From assembly GCF_023520795.1 (NCBI RefSeq), contig NZ_CP046605.1, positions 1,347,438-1,411,437 of the forward strand: 64,000 bases of DNA, in the 5' to 3' direction. Source of the stretch: Corynebacterium accolens. Lineage in GTDB: Bacteria; Actinomycetota; Actinomycetes; Mycobacteriales; Mycobacteriaceae. Positions 29,789-43,392 of this stretch are shown here, in pieces. Positions within the stretch are counted from its first letter, which is position 1, and each line of letters opens with the position of its first letter. A program made the position numbers and the translations under genes. Below the pieces are notes generated by a model. The model did no database searches. It was not told the DNA's origin and worked only from the letters and a program-made list of their open reading frames with translations.

Positions 29789-30304
29789 CTACCCCGCGCT
29801 ATTAAACCAATCGGCTTCGCGGATGGTACGCATGGCGGCCTTGCGGTCGGCATCGCCAAGCCGGCGCAGGAATAACACTCCATCAAGGTGATCGGTTTCA
29901 TGCTGAATGCACCGAGCCAAAAGCCCCGAGGCGACCATCCCCACCGGCCTGCCTTCTACATCGCGCCCAGAGACAAATACCCGGTTGTGCCGCGGGGTAT
30001 CGGCGCTAATCCCCGGGATGGATAGGCATCCTTCCGGGCCAACCTGCATGTCTTCTCCCAGCGGCGTCCACACGGGGTTGATGAGAACCCCGCGCAATCC
30101 GGCCTGGATAGGCGAACAGTCATAGACAAAGATGCGCTTGAGTATGCCCACCTGATTCGCCGCGAGCCCCACCCCGCCGGCGGCATCCATGGTGTCCAAC
30201 ATGTTCTGCGCCAGCGTGCGCAGGCTGGAGTCAAAGGTCGTAATCTCTTCTGCCCGCGAGCTTAATACGGGATCCCCGTAGAGCCTGATGTCTAATTCCG
30301 CCAC
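29789..30304 (-). CDS. def: Peptide deformylase
   Basis: Removes the N-formyl group from new proteins (171 aa metalloenzyme). All three motifs are present: GVGLAANQ (about residues 43-50), EGCLSIP (about 90-96) with the metal Cys, and QHETDHLDG (about 133-141) with the two metal His and catalytic Glu. The start is GTG 30304 with AAAGGGA about 7 nt upstream; an open frame continues to 30427 but overlaps priA and lacks family similarity. Confidence 0.97.
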   Translation of the reverse strand: MAELDIRLYGDPVLSSRAEEITTFDSSLRTLAQNMLDTMDAAGGVGLAANQVGILKRIFVYDCSPIQAGLRGVLINPVWTPLGEDMQVGPEGCLSIPGISADTPRHNRVFVSGRDVEGRPVGMVASGLLARCIQHETDHLDGVLFLRRLGDADRKAAMRTIREADWFNSAG

Positions 30305-30356
30305 TGATTTGTCCCTTTCTCTTGTACTGCCTAATCGGGTAAGTCTATGCGCACTT

Positions 30357-32387
30357 CTAACCCACGTGAATGGGATCGACCGTGATGCGAAGCGGCAATT
30401 CATCTTTTCTTGCGCTGCGCGCCGCATTAGCCTTGCGCAGCGCGCGTCCCAACTGCGATCGCGGCCCCAGCGGGGCGCGCACCACTAGGCGTTGGGGTGG
30501 GCCAAAGCGGTCCGCATCGTATTCCCCGGGGAGGCTGTCCCCTGGCGGGAGCGGAACCGGGCCTAAGACCTCGGCGTGCTCTGGCAGGTCCACCAACTGT
30601 TCGAAGGAATCCAGAGCCGCGTCCGCCCCATCGATGGCGGCGAAGTGCACGGCCGGCGGAAAGCGCACCTCGCGCCGGGCCCGCAATTCCTCTACCGCGG
30701 CCGCGACCATGTCCCAGCTCATGAAGTGGCGGACGACGGGAAGTTCCGGATCCGCGGCGATGATGACGCGCCCGCCCTTAAAATGCGGCCTGACCATGGT
30801 GGCCGCCTGCGCCCATTTGGCCAGGCAGTCCTCGGTGGCGCGCAAGTCTTGCCGGTTTAATAAGGTGCCCGCGTCCAATAGCAGCGCCGCGCCATAGGCG
30901 CCGCCATTCACCCGCGGCTCGGCGCCAGGGGTAGCAATCACTAATGCCGGGGCATTTTCAATTGAGCCCACGACCTTATTGCCGCCAGAAACCACGACGG
31001 ACGTATTAGGAAAGGCGCGCCCCAATTCCTCCGCGGTGCGTTCAGAGCCTAAAACGATGGCGCGCAGGCGCGGCGAACCGCACTCGGTACAGCGATGATT
31101 GGTGGCAATGCGCCCGCACCAACGGCAGGTAGGCATGACGGCTTCCTCGCTTGAGCGCTCCGAGCTCGGAGGCAACCCCAATGGCCCGTTACAGTGACGG
31201 CACCGCGCAGGAGAATGGCACTTTCCACAAGCCAAAATAGGCGCATACCCCTTGCGCGGGGCCTGCACTAGCACTGGTTCGCCGCGGTCGAGGGCCTGCT
31301 GCGCCGCCTGAAAGGCCGGCGCCTGCACAGAGGTCGTACCGCCCTCTAACTCCCTGGAAATGGACAGCCCGTAGGCGCCAATGGCCAAAATATCCGGCCG
31401 GCGTGCCTCTATGGTTGAGGCGCTCGGTATGAGGTCGTGTGCCCACCCTGAATCCACCAATAATTGGGTTTCCGCCGTGCGCGAGTGGTTCGCCGCAATG
31501 AAGCTGCAATTTTCAAAGGCAGATCGGGTGGTAAGCACCTCCCGGGCGTGGACGTAGGGCTTGATATTATCCACCAAGTTATCGTTGCCGTCATCAAAAA
31601 TAACGGCCAGCTGCAGGTTGTCCACGGGGGTAAAAGCCGCCGAGCGCGTTCCAATGACGATTCGCGCCTGCCCCACCAAGGCCGAAAGATAGCGGCGATA
31701 GCGCGCTTGCGGGCCCATGCTATTGGTGAGCACCGTGATTTGTTTCGGCCCCACAACACCGCGCAGGGCGTTTTCAAGGGCGTCGACCACCTTTTGGTCT
31801 GGGACCACGATAAGGACGCCTCCCCCACCCAGGGCAACCTTGACCGCTAAGGCCGCGAGTGCATCTTCCCATTCATCGCCGGGAGCGATTTGCCACGCGG
31901 CACGTGCTAATTTCCCGCCCAGGATGGAATCAACAAAGGTTTCCCCATGTTGATAGGCAGACCACCCGGATAAATCGGGCTCGCTGGCGGCGCCGAGTTC
32001 TTCCCACGGCGTATCCAAATCCGCTTCTTCTGCCTTTGCGTGCCGTGGCGGAATGGCGGAGCGAATGATATCGGAGCAAATTCCGCCATAGCGATCCGCA
32101 AGGGCTTCCACCAGCCGGGACAGCTGCGGTGGATAAACCTGGAATGGGGAGATGACCCGCTCGATAAAGCGCAGCTGCCCGCCAAAATCGGACTCATGCT
32201 TGCGCTCGACGATGATCGCATCCACCAAGCGCCCATTAAACCGAATGCGCACCTTCACCCCGGCTTGGGCGCTATCAGATTCGGCCTCATCTACCAGGTA
32301 ATCAAAGCCCCGATCGAGGTGGGCAACCCCTAAAAGAGGCAACACCCGCGCGACCGGTTTCCGGGCGGCGGGTGTTTTCTTAGGCAT
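30357..32387 (-). CDS. priA: PriA-like primosomal protein lacking helicase motifs
   Basis: Member of the actinobacterial PriA group (676 aa), presumed replication-restart factor. The N-terminal DNA-binding domain (about 1-115), zinc cluster with paired cysteines (about residues 400-450; CGKCHSPARCRHC and CRWCGRIATNHRCTEC) and C-terminal domain are present. The place of Walker A reads GGGGVLIVVPDQKV, with no GxxGxGKT, and the DEAH position reads IFDDGNDN. UniProt notes that actinobacterial PriA lack detectable helicase domains. ATG 32387 is the first start not overlapping metK. Confidence 0.92.
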   Translation of the reverse strand: MPKKTPAARKPVARVLPLLGVAHLDRGFDYLVDEAESDSAQAGVKVRIRFNGRLVDAIIVERKHESDFGGQLRFIERVISPFQVYPPQLSRLVEALADRYGGICSDIIRSAIPPRHAKAEEADLDTPWEELGAASEPDLSGWSAYQHGETFVDSILGGKLARAAWQIAPGDEWEDALAALAVKVALGGGGVLIVVPDQKVVDALENALRGVVGPKQITVLTNSMGPQARYRRYLSALVGQARIVIGTRSAAFTPVDNLQLAVIFDDGNDNLVDNIKPYVHAREVLTTRSAFENCSFIAANHSRTAETQLLVDSGWAHDLIPSASTIEARRPDILAIGAYGLSISRELEGGTTSVQAPAFQAAQQALDRGEPVLVQAPRKGYAPILACGKCHSPARCRHCNGPLGLPPSSERSSEEAVMPTCRWCGRIATNHRCTECGSPRLRAIVLGSERTAEELGRAFPNTSVVVSGGNKVVGSIENAPALVIATPGAEPRVNGGAYGAALLLDAGTLLNRQDLRATEDCLAKWAQAATMVRPHFKGGRVIIAADPELPVVRHFMSWDMVAAAVEELRARREVRFPPAVHFAAIDGADAALDSFEQLVDLPEHAEVLGPVPLPPGDSLPGEYDADRFGPPQRLVVRAPLGPRSQLGRALRKANAARSARKDELPLRITVDPIHVG

Positions 32388-32398
32388 AAGCCCACATT

Positions 32399-33631
32399 CT
32401 ACAGACCAGCGGCAGCGCGCAATTCCTCCACTCGGTCCAACTGCTCCCACGGCAGGTCAACGTCGGTACGTCCAAAGTGGCCGTAGGCGGCGGTCTGGCC
32501 GTAGATAGGACGCAGCAGATCCAATTCGCGGATGATGGCGGCCGGGCGAAGGTCAAAGACCTTATTGACGGCAGCCTGGATCTGCTCATCGGTCAAGTTC
32601 TGCTTCGCGGTTCCGAAGGTCTCGACGTAGAGGCCAACCGGCTTGGCGCGACCGATGGCGTAGGCCACCTGCACCTCTGCGCGATCCGCCAGGCCCGCGG
32701 CGACGATATTCTTGGCCACCCAGCGCATGGCGTAGGCCGCAGAGCGGTCCACCTTGCTGGGGTCCTTGCCGGAGAAGGCACCGCCGCCGTGGCGGGCCAT
32801 GCCACCGTAGGTATCCACGATGATCTTGCGGCCGGTAAGGCCTGCATCGCCCATTGGGCCGCCCAAGATGAAGGAGCCGGAAGGATTGACCAAGAGGTTG
32901 GTCTCATCGGTGTAGTACTTATCGAGCCCGGCATCCTTAATGACCCAGTCCAGCACCTCGCTGCGCAGGTGGGTTTCTAGCCACTGGCTATCAACCTCAG
33001 GATCGTGCTGGGTAGAAATAACGACCGTATCCAGGTGAGACGGCTCATTATTATCGTTATAAGCGAAGGTCACCTGGGTCTTACCATCCGGGCGCAGGTG
33101 GTCCACAATGCCCTCTTTGCGCACCTGGGTCAGGCGGCGGGACAGGCGGTGCGCCAAGGCGATGGGCAACGGCATGTACTCCGCGGTTTCATTCGACGCG
33201 TAACCAAACATCAGGCCCTGGTCGCCGGCGCCGGCGGTGTCATTTTCCTCGTCATAATCCGCGCCCTGGTCGCGCGCCTCGGTGGAGGTATCCACGCCGG
33301 CACCGATTTCCTGCGACTGCTCGCCGATGGCGATATTGACGCCGCAGGTATTGCCATCAAAGCCCACATCGGAAGAGGTAAAGCCGATGGACTTAAGGGT
33401 CTCGCGCACAAGGGCCGGAATTTCCACGTAGGCGTTGGTGCGGACCTCGCCCACGACGTGTACCTGGCCGGTGGTAACCAGCGTTTCCACGGCGACGCGA
33501 GACTCCGGATCCTTTTCTAAAAGTGCATCCAAGATGGCATCCGAGATGGCGTCACAGATTTTATCCGGGTGCCCCTCAGTAACGGACTCGCTTGTAAAAA
33601 GACGAGCTTCCACTGCAGCGTTATCAGTCAC
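32399..33631 (-). CDS. metK: S-adenosylmethionine synthetase
   Basis: Makes SAM from methionine and ATP (410 aa). [18 protein letters not shown] (about 14-31), [19 protein letters not shown] (about 281-299) and [12 protein letters not shown] (about 136-147) are the family signatures. The start is GTG 33631 with GGAAG upstream. It heads the long minus-strand series running to whiA, 11 nt before priA. A perfect McbR-type box lies 70 nt upstream, so repression by the methionine/cysteine regulator is likely. Confidence 0.98.
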   Translation of the reverse strand: MTDNAAVEARLFTSESVTEGHPDKICDAISDAILDALLEKDPESRVAVETLVTTGQVHVVGEVRTNAYVEIPALVRETLKSIGFTSSDVGFDGNTCGVNIAIGEQSQEIGAGVDTSTEARDQGADYDEENDTAGAGDQGLMFGYASNETAEYMPLPIALAHRLSRRLTQVRKEGIVDHLRPDGKTQVTFAYNDNNEPSHLDTVVISTQHDPEVDSQWLETHLRSEVLDWVIKDAGLDKYYTDETNLLVNPSGSFILGGPMGDAGLTGRKIIVDTYGGMARHGGGAFSGKDPSKVDRSAAYAMRWVAKNIVAAGLADRAEVQVAYAIGRAKPVGLYVETFGTAKQNLTDEQIQAAVNKVFDLRPAAIIRELDLLRPIYGQTAAYGHFGRTDVDLPWEQLDRVEELRAAAGL

Positions 33632-33700
33632 AAAAACTTCCTTTGATTATTACGTATTCGATACCGAGGCATTCTGCCCCAACCCATTACAAGGCAACCC

Positions 33701-33716
33701 TAGACCAAGCGGTCTA
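33701..33716. promoter_or_regulatory. McbR-type operator upstream of metK
   Basis: TAGACCAAGCGGTCTA exactly fits TAGAC-N6-GTCTA, the reported binding motif of McbR, the TetR-type repressor of methionine and cysteine genes in C. glutamicum, where metK belongs to the regulon. The box is also extended by inner CC/GG-type symmetry. It lies 70 bp upstream of the metK GTG, in the expected promoter region. Confidence 0.88.
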
Positions 33717-33728
33717 TAAACGCAATAT

Positions 33729-34982
33729 TTAATTTCCCGGTTCAATCATTTCATTCACGGCGTCCAGAATCTGCGCCGCGACGACCTGCTTGGATCCATG
33801 CTCTACGCGCTGTGGTTCCTCATTCCGCCTCAGGATCCACCCCTCGCTACTTTCCTGGCCAAAGGTCACGCCGCGGCCGACCTCATTAGCCATCAATACA
33901 TCGCACCCCTTGCGCGCAAACTTTTCTTTCGCATAATCCAGCGCCGAAGAATCGCCATCCCCCGTCTCGGCCGCGAAACCGACGATGACGCACTTTTGCG
34001 GCACCTCGCCCTCCTCGCGCGCTGCCACGAGAGACTTCAAGATATCTGGGTTTTCCACCATCTCTAGCGTCGCGAGCGCATCATCCGCCTTGCCCTTTTT
34101 CATTTTGGACTCAGCCACGTTCGCGGGCCGGTAATCCGCGACCGCCGCGGCCATGATGACGATATCGGCATCGCGGGATTCCTCGCGCATCGCGGCCTCC
34201 AAGTCTTGGGCGGAAACGATATTCCGGATCGTAGCCCCGCTCGGTACGGGCAGCTCCGCCGTATTGCCTGCCACAACCGTGACATCCGCGCCCTTGTGTG
34301 CGGCGACCTCAGCCAGCGCAAACCCCTGCCTGCCGGAGGAACGGTTTCCTAAATAGCGAACCGGATCCAATTCCTCTTGAGTGCCACCGGCAGAGATCAC
34401 GACCTTCAGCCCCGCCCAGCTGTGATCGATATGAAAACCCGCGAGCTCGGTGCGCGCGATGGCCGCAATCTGTTCTGGATCCGGCAGCCTGCCTGCGCCC
34501 GTATCCTTACCCGTAAGGCGCCCGTGCGCTGGTTCCATGACGGTAATTCCGCGCCGGCGCAGGGTCTTTACGTTGTCTTGTGTCGCTGGGTTATTCCACA
34601 TTTCGGTGTGCATGGCGGGCGCCACGATGATGGGACACGTTGCCACCAGCACGGTCGCGGTCAACAAGTCATCGGCGCGTCCCGCAGCCAAGCGCGCAAT
34701 GAGGTCAGCCGTGGCAGGGGCGATGACCACGGCATCGGCCTCCTGACCTACCGCTACGTGTTGAACGTCCTCTACGGCCTCAAAAACACTGGTGGAAACG
34801 GGATTTCCGGATAATGCCTCAAAAGTGGCGGCACCTACGAAGTTCAATGCGCTTTCTGTAGGAACGACGCGGACATTATCGCCATGTTCTTTGAAATTGC
34901 GCACCAAGTGGCAGGCCTTATACGCGGCGATGCCACCGGCAACGCCAAGCACGATATTGCGAGGAGATTTTGAAACAGTCAC
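33729..34982 (-). CDS. coaBC: Bifunctional CoaBC (phosphopantothenoylcysteine synthetase/decarboxylase)
   Basis: Two central steps of coenzyme A synthesis in one protein (417 aa). The N-terminal flavin CoaC domain (about 1-190) has GVAGGIAAYKA and PAMHTEMWNN; the C-terminal CoaB domain (about 195-415) has VISAGGTQEELDPVRYLGNRSSG and AAAVADYRPA. The start is GTG 34982; the open frame to 35033 is ignored because a TACGAT box 8 nt upstream and the lack of a ribosome binding site suggest a leaderless mRNA. Confidence 0.96.
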   Translation of the reverse strand: MTVSKSPRNIVLGVAGGIAAYKACHLVRNFKEHGDNVRVVPTESALNFVGAATFEALSGNPVSTSVFEAVEDVQHVAVGQEADAVVIAPATADLIARLAAGRADDLLTATVLVATCPIIVAPAMHTEMWNNPATQDNVKTLRRRGITVMEPAHGRLTGKDTGAGRLPDPEQIAAIARTELAGFHIDHSWAGLKVVISAGGTQEELDPVRYLGNRSSGRQGFALAEVAAHKGADVTVVAGNTAELPVPSGATIRNIVSAQDLEAAMREESRDADIVIMAAAVADYRPANVAESKMKKGKADDALATLEMVENPDILKSLVAAREEGEVPQKCVIVGFAAETGDGDSSALDYAKEKFARKGCDVLMANEVGRGVTFGQESSEGWILRRNEEPQRVEHGSKQVVAAQILDAVNEMIEPGN

Positions 34983-34990
34983 ATCGCACA

Positions 34991-34996
34991 ATCGTA
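34991..34996 (-). promoter_or_regulatory. Candidate -10 box for leaderless coaBC mRNA
   Basis: TACGAT on the minus strand ends 8 nt before GTG 34982. No Shine-Dalgarno is present between them. Confidence 0.45.
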
Positions 34997-35014
34997 CCGT
35001 GCAGGCATGACAAG

Positions 35015-35080
35015 AGCCCCGCCCGGCCACCACGTTAGTTCCACAGAAGTGAAACCAAGTGGGCTTGGCCGGACGGGGCT
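35015..35080 (-). terminator. Hairpin downstream of rpoZ
   Basis: Arms AGCCCCG plus CCGGCC (35015-35028) pair with GGCCGG plus CGGGGCT (35067-35080), interrupted by one mismatch. It lies 40 nt past the rpoZ stop and before the coaBC promoter. On the minus strand CTTGTC follows, a weak U-tract. Confidence 0.65.
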
Positions 35081-35120
35081 GAAATGAGGCACAAGGTGCG
35101 CACGCGAAAGCGAGCGCTAC

Positions 35121-35423
35121 TTACTTGCCTTCCTCGTGGTCCAACAGACCTGCGTCGATTTCGCGCAGCGCGATGGACAGTGGCTTCTCGCCGGGCTCTG
35201 GGTTAACCAGTGGGCCGACGAACTCAAAGACGCCTTCATCTTGCTCTTGGTAGTAGCTATTGATCTGGCGCGCACGCTTGGCAGCGAAAATTACCAAGGC
35301 GTACTTGGAAGAAACCTTGTCCAACAGCTCATCGATTGGCGGGTCCGTAATGCCAATCGGGTCATCAAATACCGGTTCCGACTTCGCGGATTCAGTGTTA
35401 GAAGGGGTGGTCACGTTAGTCAC
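35121..35423 (-). CDS. rpoZ: RNA polymerase omega subunit
   Basis: Small subunit (100 aa) that aids assembly of RNA polymerase. [31 protein letters not shown]-type sequence (core residues about 24-54) is the actinobacterial omega signature. GTG 35423 is preferred to GTG 35429 because AAAGG lies 5 nt upstream of it. It follows gmk after 34-40 nt; the gmk-rpoZ pairing is widespread. Confidence 0.95.
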   Translation of the reverse strand: MTNVTTPSNTESAKSEPVFDDPIGITDPPIDELLDKVSSKYALVIFAAKRARQINSYYQEQDEGVFEFVGPLVNPEPGEKPLSIALREIDAGLLDHEEGK

Positions 35424-35463
35424 ATGCACCTTTACATTGGTTGAAGATGGTCAAAAGAAGAGT

Positions 35464-36033
35464 CTATCCACGCAGGATATCACTAATGGCGGCCACTGCC
35501 TCATCTAGGTTTTCATTGACCACAACGTGATCAAACTCATCCTGTGCAGCTAGTTCCTCGTACGCAGTGTGCAACCTACGATCAATGACGTCTTGCGGTT
35601 CGGTACCGCGACCGGTCAGGCGCTCTACCAACACCTCCCACGAAGGCGGTGCCAAGAAGACCAAATCCGCTTCCGGCAAGGCCTTGCGAACGCTGCGCGC
35701 ACCGGCCAAATCGACCTCGACGAGAACCGGGCGACCGGCGTCCAAGGCCTCTTCTACGGGCCGGGCGGGTGTTCCGGAACGCTGCAATCCGCCGTGAATA
35801 TCTGCCCATTCGAGCATCTCACCGGCATCAATGCGTTCCTGAAAGGCCTCAGGGGTGACGAAGAAATAATCCACGCCGTCTTTTTCCCCGGGGCGGGGCT
35901 GGCGCGTTGTCATAGACACGCTGAAATACAGCCCCTCGACGTCATGCCGTAGACGCGAGACTACGGTGGATTTCCCCACTGCGGAAGGACCCGCCAACAC
36001 GACGAGGCGACCGCGAGCAGTTGCGTCAGCCAT
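35464..36033 (-). CDS. gmk: Guanylate kinase
   Basis: Phosphorylates GMP (189 aa). The P-loop [17 protein letters not shown] (about residues 12-28), [19 protein letters not shown] (about 40-58) and the lid region are intact. Start ATG 36033 lies 8 nt after the mihF stop with no clear Shine-Dalgarno, so it may be translated by coupling; AATAAT 7 nt upstream is also a possible -10. The mihF-gmk-rpoZ order is conserved in actinobacteria. Confidence 0.97.
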   Translation of the reverse strand: MADATARGRLVVLAGPSAVGKSTVVSRLRHDVEGLYFSVSMTTRQPRPGEKDGVDYFFVTPEAFQERIDAGEMLEWADIHGGLQRSGTPARPVEEALDAGRPVLVEVDLAGARSVRKALPEADLVFLAPPSWEVLVERLTGRGTEPQDVIDRRLHTAYEELAAQDEFDHVVVNENLDEAVAAISDILRG

Positions 36034-36041
36034 AGACGTGA

Positions 36042-36365
36042 TTATTCGTCGTCGTAACCGAAGCGCTCAAGCAGAGCACGACGCTGGCGCTCACCCAGAC
36101 CGCGCAGGCGACGGGTCTGCGCAATCTCCAGATCTTCCATGATTTCCTTGGCCTTGACCTTGCCAACCTTAGGCAGAGCCTCGAGGAGTGCGGAAACCTT
36201 GGTCTTGCCGATGATCTCATCGGTCTCAGCCTTTTCCAGCACGTCCTTCAGGTCGGTCTCGCCGCGCTTAAGCGCAGCCTTGAGCTCAGCGCGAGCCTTG
36301 CGGGCCTCAGCGGCCTTTGCGAGAGCTTCCTTACGCTGCTCATCAGTCAACTTTGGAAGGGCCAC
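36042..36365 (-). CDS. mihF: Integration host factor, actinobacterial type (mIHF)
   Basis: Nucleoid-associated DNA-binding protein (107 aa) unrelated to enterobacterial IHF. The N-terminal long charged helix ([20 protein letters not shown], residues 6-25) is followed by a helix-two-turn-helix with [16 protein letters not shown] and [22 protein letters not shown] 36365 is chosen because GGAGG lies 6 nt upstream and the protein then begins MALPKLT as in other actinobacteria; ATG 36383 would lie before the ribosome binding site. Confidence 0.96.
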   Translation of the reverse strand: MALPKLTDEQRKEALAKAAEARKARAELKAALKRGETDLKDVLEKAETDEIIGKTKVSALLEALPKVGKVKAKEIMEDLEIAQTRRLRGLGERQRRALLERFGYDDE

Positions 36366-36591
36366 GAGTTTCCTCCGATTCATTAGATTGCTTCTATTAC
36401 TTCTGATACTTGGTACCAGATTCCGGTTGCCAAACGCGATGGAAATACCGCGGAAAGTTACCCTGAACCTTCGAGCACACCGACTTCTGATTATCCTAGC
36501 ACCGCTAGTGACACGATGACGATAGGCGACCCAGATGGGCCGCTCGTTTTAGCACGTCAACGCACATGCCTAGACCAAAATACCAGGTAAA

Positions 36592-36618
36592 CGGCGCGGC
36601 CGTTAATTGGCCCCGCCG
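36592..36618 (-). terminator. Terminator of the pyrimidine operon
   Basis: Arms CGGCGCGGCC (36592-36601) and GGCCCCGCCG (36609-36618) with one mismatch and a 7-nt loop, 6 nt past the pyrF stop. On the minus strand TTTACC follows. Confidence 0.7.
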
Positions 36619-36624
36619 CGTGTC

Positions 36625-37447
36625 CTAATCCCGGAATTGGTCTGCGGTATCGATCACCGCTTTGCGCAGGTCATCGACCTGGGGGCCGCGTTGCAAGACG
36701 GCACGGGAGACGTTGGCGAACCCAAGCTGCGGGCACGCAGACACAATGGAGTGCACCTGCGCGGGACCTGCCCCTTGGGCGCCGACGCCGGGAAGCAGCA
36801 CCGGCCCATTAAGCGCGTCCAAGCGGGGTGGGTCCTCGACGGTCGCACCCACCACAACGCCGACGCTTCCAGCAACACCAGCCTCACGCGCTGAGGCATT
36901 AAAGGCGGCGCACTCATCGATGACCGCCTGGGCAATCGAGTCGGCAGTCCCCGCAGGAACCGCTTGAATGGCGCGCGCCTCCGGATTAGAGGTTGCGGCC
37001 AAGACGAAGACGCCGCGGTTGTTTTCTAGTGCTGTGGCAATGGCCGCGCCCAGCGCCCCAACGCCGAGGTACGGCGATAAGGTCACCGAGTCAGCGCGCA
37101 GCGGCGAGGTACCGCCTAGCCAGGCATCGCCATAGCCTTCCATGGTGGAGCCGATATCGCCGCGCTTGGCATCCGCCACGGTCAGGCACCCTGCCTCGCG
37201 CAGGCCGGCCAGCGTTTCTTCCAAGACCGCAAAGCCTGCGGCACCGAAGCGTTCGAAGAAGGCCACCTGCGGCTTTACCAAAGCGGCGGAATCCGCAAAG
37301 GCCTCGACGCAGCGCAAGCTGAAAGTACGCAGGCCCTCCGGGGAATTATCCAGCCCCCACTTCTCTAAAAGGTACGGGTGCGGATCGATGCCTACGCAGA
37401 GGCGCCCGCGCTCGCGGCCGGCGTCTTCCAGGCGCTGGCCAAAGGAT

Positions 37448-37464
<17 letters not shown>
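36625..37464 (-). CDS. pyrF: Orotidine 5'-phosphate decarboxylase (type 2)
   Basis: Last step of UMP synthesis (279 aa, mycobacterial-type family 2). The N-terminal [17 protein letters not shown] (about residues 22-38) and the catalytic [16 protein letters not shown] (about 93-108) are conserved. ATG 37464 lies inside the end of carB (17-nt overlap), with AGGAG about 7 nt upstream; the frame stays open to 37722 but the rest is antisense-free overlap with carB without family similarity. It ends the pyr operon. Confidence 0.96.
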
Positions 37465-40789
<3,325 letters not shown>

Positions 40790-40814
40790 AATATTTCTTC
40801 CTTTTCCTGGGTGA

Positions 40815-41975
40815 CTACTTATTCGGGGTGTGGTTGGCCATGAGCTCTAAGAATTGATCAAAGAGCGGGTTGGCATCGTGCGGGCCGGCGGCGGATTCCG
40901 GGTGGTACTGCACCGAGAAGGCCATGCCATTGCGCAAGGCGACGCCCTCAACCGTGTCATCGTTCAAGCAGATATGCGTGATGTGGGCCGGTCCGAAGTC
41001 CGAGTCGAATTCGGCGTCCTTATCGGCTAGGTCGTAGTTATCTGGCGCTTGGAGTGCGAAGCCGTGGTTTTGGGAGGTGATATCGATCTTGCCGGTCAGC
41101 AGGTTGCGCACCGGGACGTTGATGCCGCGGTGGCCGAATTTCATCTTGTAGGTATCTAGGCCCAGCGCGCGCCCGAGCAGCTGGTTGCCAAAGCAGATGC
41201 CAAAGAACGGGATTTTCGCCGCGAGCACCTTTTTGATGGTGGCAACGGTGTCATCGGCAGTAGCCGGGTCACCCGGACCGTTGGAGACGAAGACGCCGTC
41301 CGGGTTATAGGACTGGACTTCTGCAAAGGTGGTGGTAGACGGCACCACGATGGTCTCGATGCCGCGCTGGGAAAGGTAGCGCGGCGTTGCGGATTTCACG
41401 CCCATGTCAAAGGCGACGATGGTGTGCTTCTTTTCTCCTTGGGCCTCAACAACATAGGGCTTATCGGTGGATACCTCGGCGGCAAGGTCCGCGCCCTCCA
41501 TGGAGGACTGGCTCTTTACCTGCTCAAGGAGTTCCTCCACAGGCCGGGTGGCGGCCTCTCCGGAGAAGAGACCCGCGGAGATGGAACCGTAGTTGCGCAG
41601 GTGGCGCACCAGGGTGCGGGTATCAATCCCGCGGATGCCGATGACACCTTGGGCCTGCATTTCCTCGCTCAAGCTGCGCTCTGCACGCCAGCTAGATACG
41701 CGGCGGGACAGATCGCGGATAACAAGGCCTGCGACCCAGATATTATTGCCGTGGGACTCGTTGTCCTCATCGTTCCAGCCAGTATTGCCAATGTGCGGGG
41801 CTGCGGAGACGACGATCTGGCGGTGGTAGGACGGATCCGTCATCGTTTCCTGGTAACCGGTCATCGCGGTGGTAAATACGGCCTCACCGAGGGTGGTGCC
41901 GGTAGCGCCGAAGCCGTAGCCACGGAAGGTACGCCCATCCGCAAGGACGAGGATTGCTGGGGTTTTATCAGTCAC
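40815..41975 (-). CDS. carA: Carbamoyl-phosphate synthase small subunit
   Basis: Glutamine amidotransferase subunit delivering ammonia to CarB (386 aa). The C-terminal class I GATase domain has the nucleophile Cys in [11 protein letters not shown] (about residues 262-272) and [12 protein letters not shown] with the catalytic His-Glu; the N-terminal domain begins [13 protein letters not shown]. The start is GTG 41975 with AAAGG 7 nt upstream. Confidence 0.98.
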   Translation of the reverse strand: MTDKTPAILVLADGRTFRGYGFGATGTTLGEAVFTTAMTGYQETMTDPSYHRQIVVSAAPHIGNTGWNDEDNESHGNNIWVAGLVIRDLSRRVSSWRAERSLSEEMQAQGVIGIRGIDTRTLVRHLRNYGSISAGLFSGEAATRPVEELLEQVKSQSSMEGADLAAEVSTDKPYVVEAQGEKKHTIVAFDMGVKSATPRYLSQRGIETIVVPSTTTFAEVQSYNPDGVFVSNGPGDPATADDTVATIKKVLAAKIPFFGICFGNQLLGRALGLDTYKMKFGHRGINVPVRNLLTGKIDITSQNHGFALQAPDNYDLADKDAEFDSDFGPAHITHICLNDDTVEGVALRNGMAFSVQYHPESAAGPHDANPLFDQFLELMANHTPNK

Positions 41976-42017
41976 GTCGTGGCCTTTCTGTGCCTTGATT
42001 GGGTGCTGCGTGCAAGG

Positions 42018-43355
42018 TTAGTCATGGGTAGCGGCGTTCAGATCGAACGTTACCGAGCCGCGCAAGATGGTGTGGGTAACTCGCGCACCAAATTCCTCGC
42101 CCGCATAGGGGTTGTTCTGGGACTTGGATGCAAGCTGCGCGGAATCGGATACCCAGTGGTGTTGTGGGTCAACGATGGTCAGGTTGGCAGGCTCCCCCAC
42201 TTCCAAGGGGCGACCGTGGCCTGGGAGGCGCGTGATTTCGGCGGGGCGCTCGGACATGACGCGGGCGATAAAGCGCCAGTCCGCCAGGCCGGTTTCCACA
42301 AAGAGCTTGGCGATGACCGCCAGCGAGGACTCCAGCCCCAGCATGCCGGGGCGCGCGTTTTCGAATTCCACGCACTTGTCTTCGGAGCCGTGCGGCGCGT
42401 GGTCGGTGGCGACGCAGTCAATGGTGCCGTCCAGAAGCGCCTGGCGCAGCGCCTCCGTATCGCGCTGTTCGCGCAGCGGCGGGTTCACGCGGAAGAGGCC
42501 GTCATAGGTGCGCAGCTTGTCATCGGTCATAAGAAGGTGGTGCGGGGTGACCTCTGCGGTAAGCGGGATATCGTGCTCCTTTGCCCACTGCAGGAGCTCC
42601 ACCGTGCCCTGCGTGGAGGCGTGGCAGATGTGTACGCGGTTGCCGTAATCACGGGCCAGCAGGGCGTCGCGGGCAACGATGGATTCCTCCGCTACGCGCG
42701 GCCAGCCGCGCAGGCCCAACCGCGCGGCGTTTTCGCCCTCGTGGGCAGACGATCCGCCGGTCATGCGGTCATCCTCGGCGTGCTGGGCCAGTAGCACGTC
42801 CATGCCCTTGGCGTATTCCAGCGCGCGGCGCATGAGCTGGGGGGTTTGCACGCACTTGCCGTCATCAGAAAACATGCGCACCTTGGCATCGCTGCGCGCC
42901 ATCATGCCGAACTCCGTTAAGGACTTGCCTTCTAAGCCCTTGGTGATGGAGCCGACCGGGTGGACATCGCACAGCCCCAGTGCCTGGGACTTCGCCCACA
43001 CGGATTCGGCGATGATGGGCTGGTCCGTGACCGGCGTGGTATTGGCCATGGTAAAGACCGCGGTAAACCCGCCCTTGGCCGCGGCCTTGGAACCGGACTC
43101 GATGGTCTCGGTGTCCTCACGACCTGGCTCGCGCAGGTGCACGTGCATATCAACCAGGCCTGGCAGCAGCACGTTGCCGCCGCCGTCGATGGTTTCGGCG
43201 TCCTCCGCTTGCACCTCGGGGCCGATGGCGTCAATAACCCCACCGCGGATGAGGACGTTGGTGGGCTCGCCTTCCCCGTACGGGCGAATATTTTTAATCA
43301 GTAGTGGGTTCTCGGCCGGTGCGGAAAGCCGGCCGGTAGCTGGGTACGTAGTCAT
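42018..43355 (-). CDS. pyrC: Dihydroorotase (class I)
   Basis: Cyclises carbamoyl aspartate (445 aa zinc amidohydrolase). [12 protein letters not shown] (about 58-69) supplies metal histidines; [13 protein letters not shown] and [15 protein letters not shown] supply further ligands and the catalytic Asp. It lies 37 nt after pyrB and 42 nt before carA. AAAAGGGAG precedes the ATG. Confidence 0.97.
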   Translation of the reverse strand: MTTYPATGRLSAPAENPLLIKNIRPYGEGEPTNVLIRGGVIDAIGPEVQAEDAETIDGGGNVLLPGLVDMHVHLREPGREDTETIESGSKAAAKGGFTAVFTMANTTPVTDQPIIAESVWAKSQALGLCDVHPVGSITKGLEGKSLTEFGMMARSDAKVRMFSDDGKCVQTPQLMRRALEYAKGMDVLLAQHAEDDRMTGGSSAHEGENAARLGLRGWPRVAEESIVARDALLARDYGNRVHICHASTQGTVELLQWAKEHDIPLTAEVTPHHLLMTDDKLRTYDGLFRVNPPLREQRDTEALRQALLDGTIDCVATDHAPHGSEDKCVEFENARPGMLGLESSLAVIAKLFVETGLADWRFIARVMSERPAEITRLPGHGRPLEVGEPANLTIVDPQHHWVSDSAQLASKSQNNPYAGEEFGARVTHTILRGSVTFDLNAATHD

Positions 43356-43392
43356 TTTCTCTCCCTTTTACGTGGCTTATGCTCTGCCCGAA

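Noticed and set aside
36571-36590. Possible McbR box near TAGACC upstream of mihF
   Set aside because: Only one half-site is present; the partner GTCTA is missing at the required spacing.
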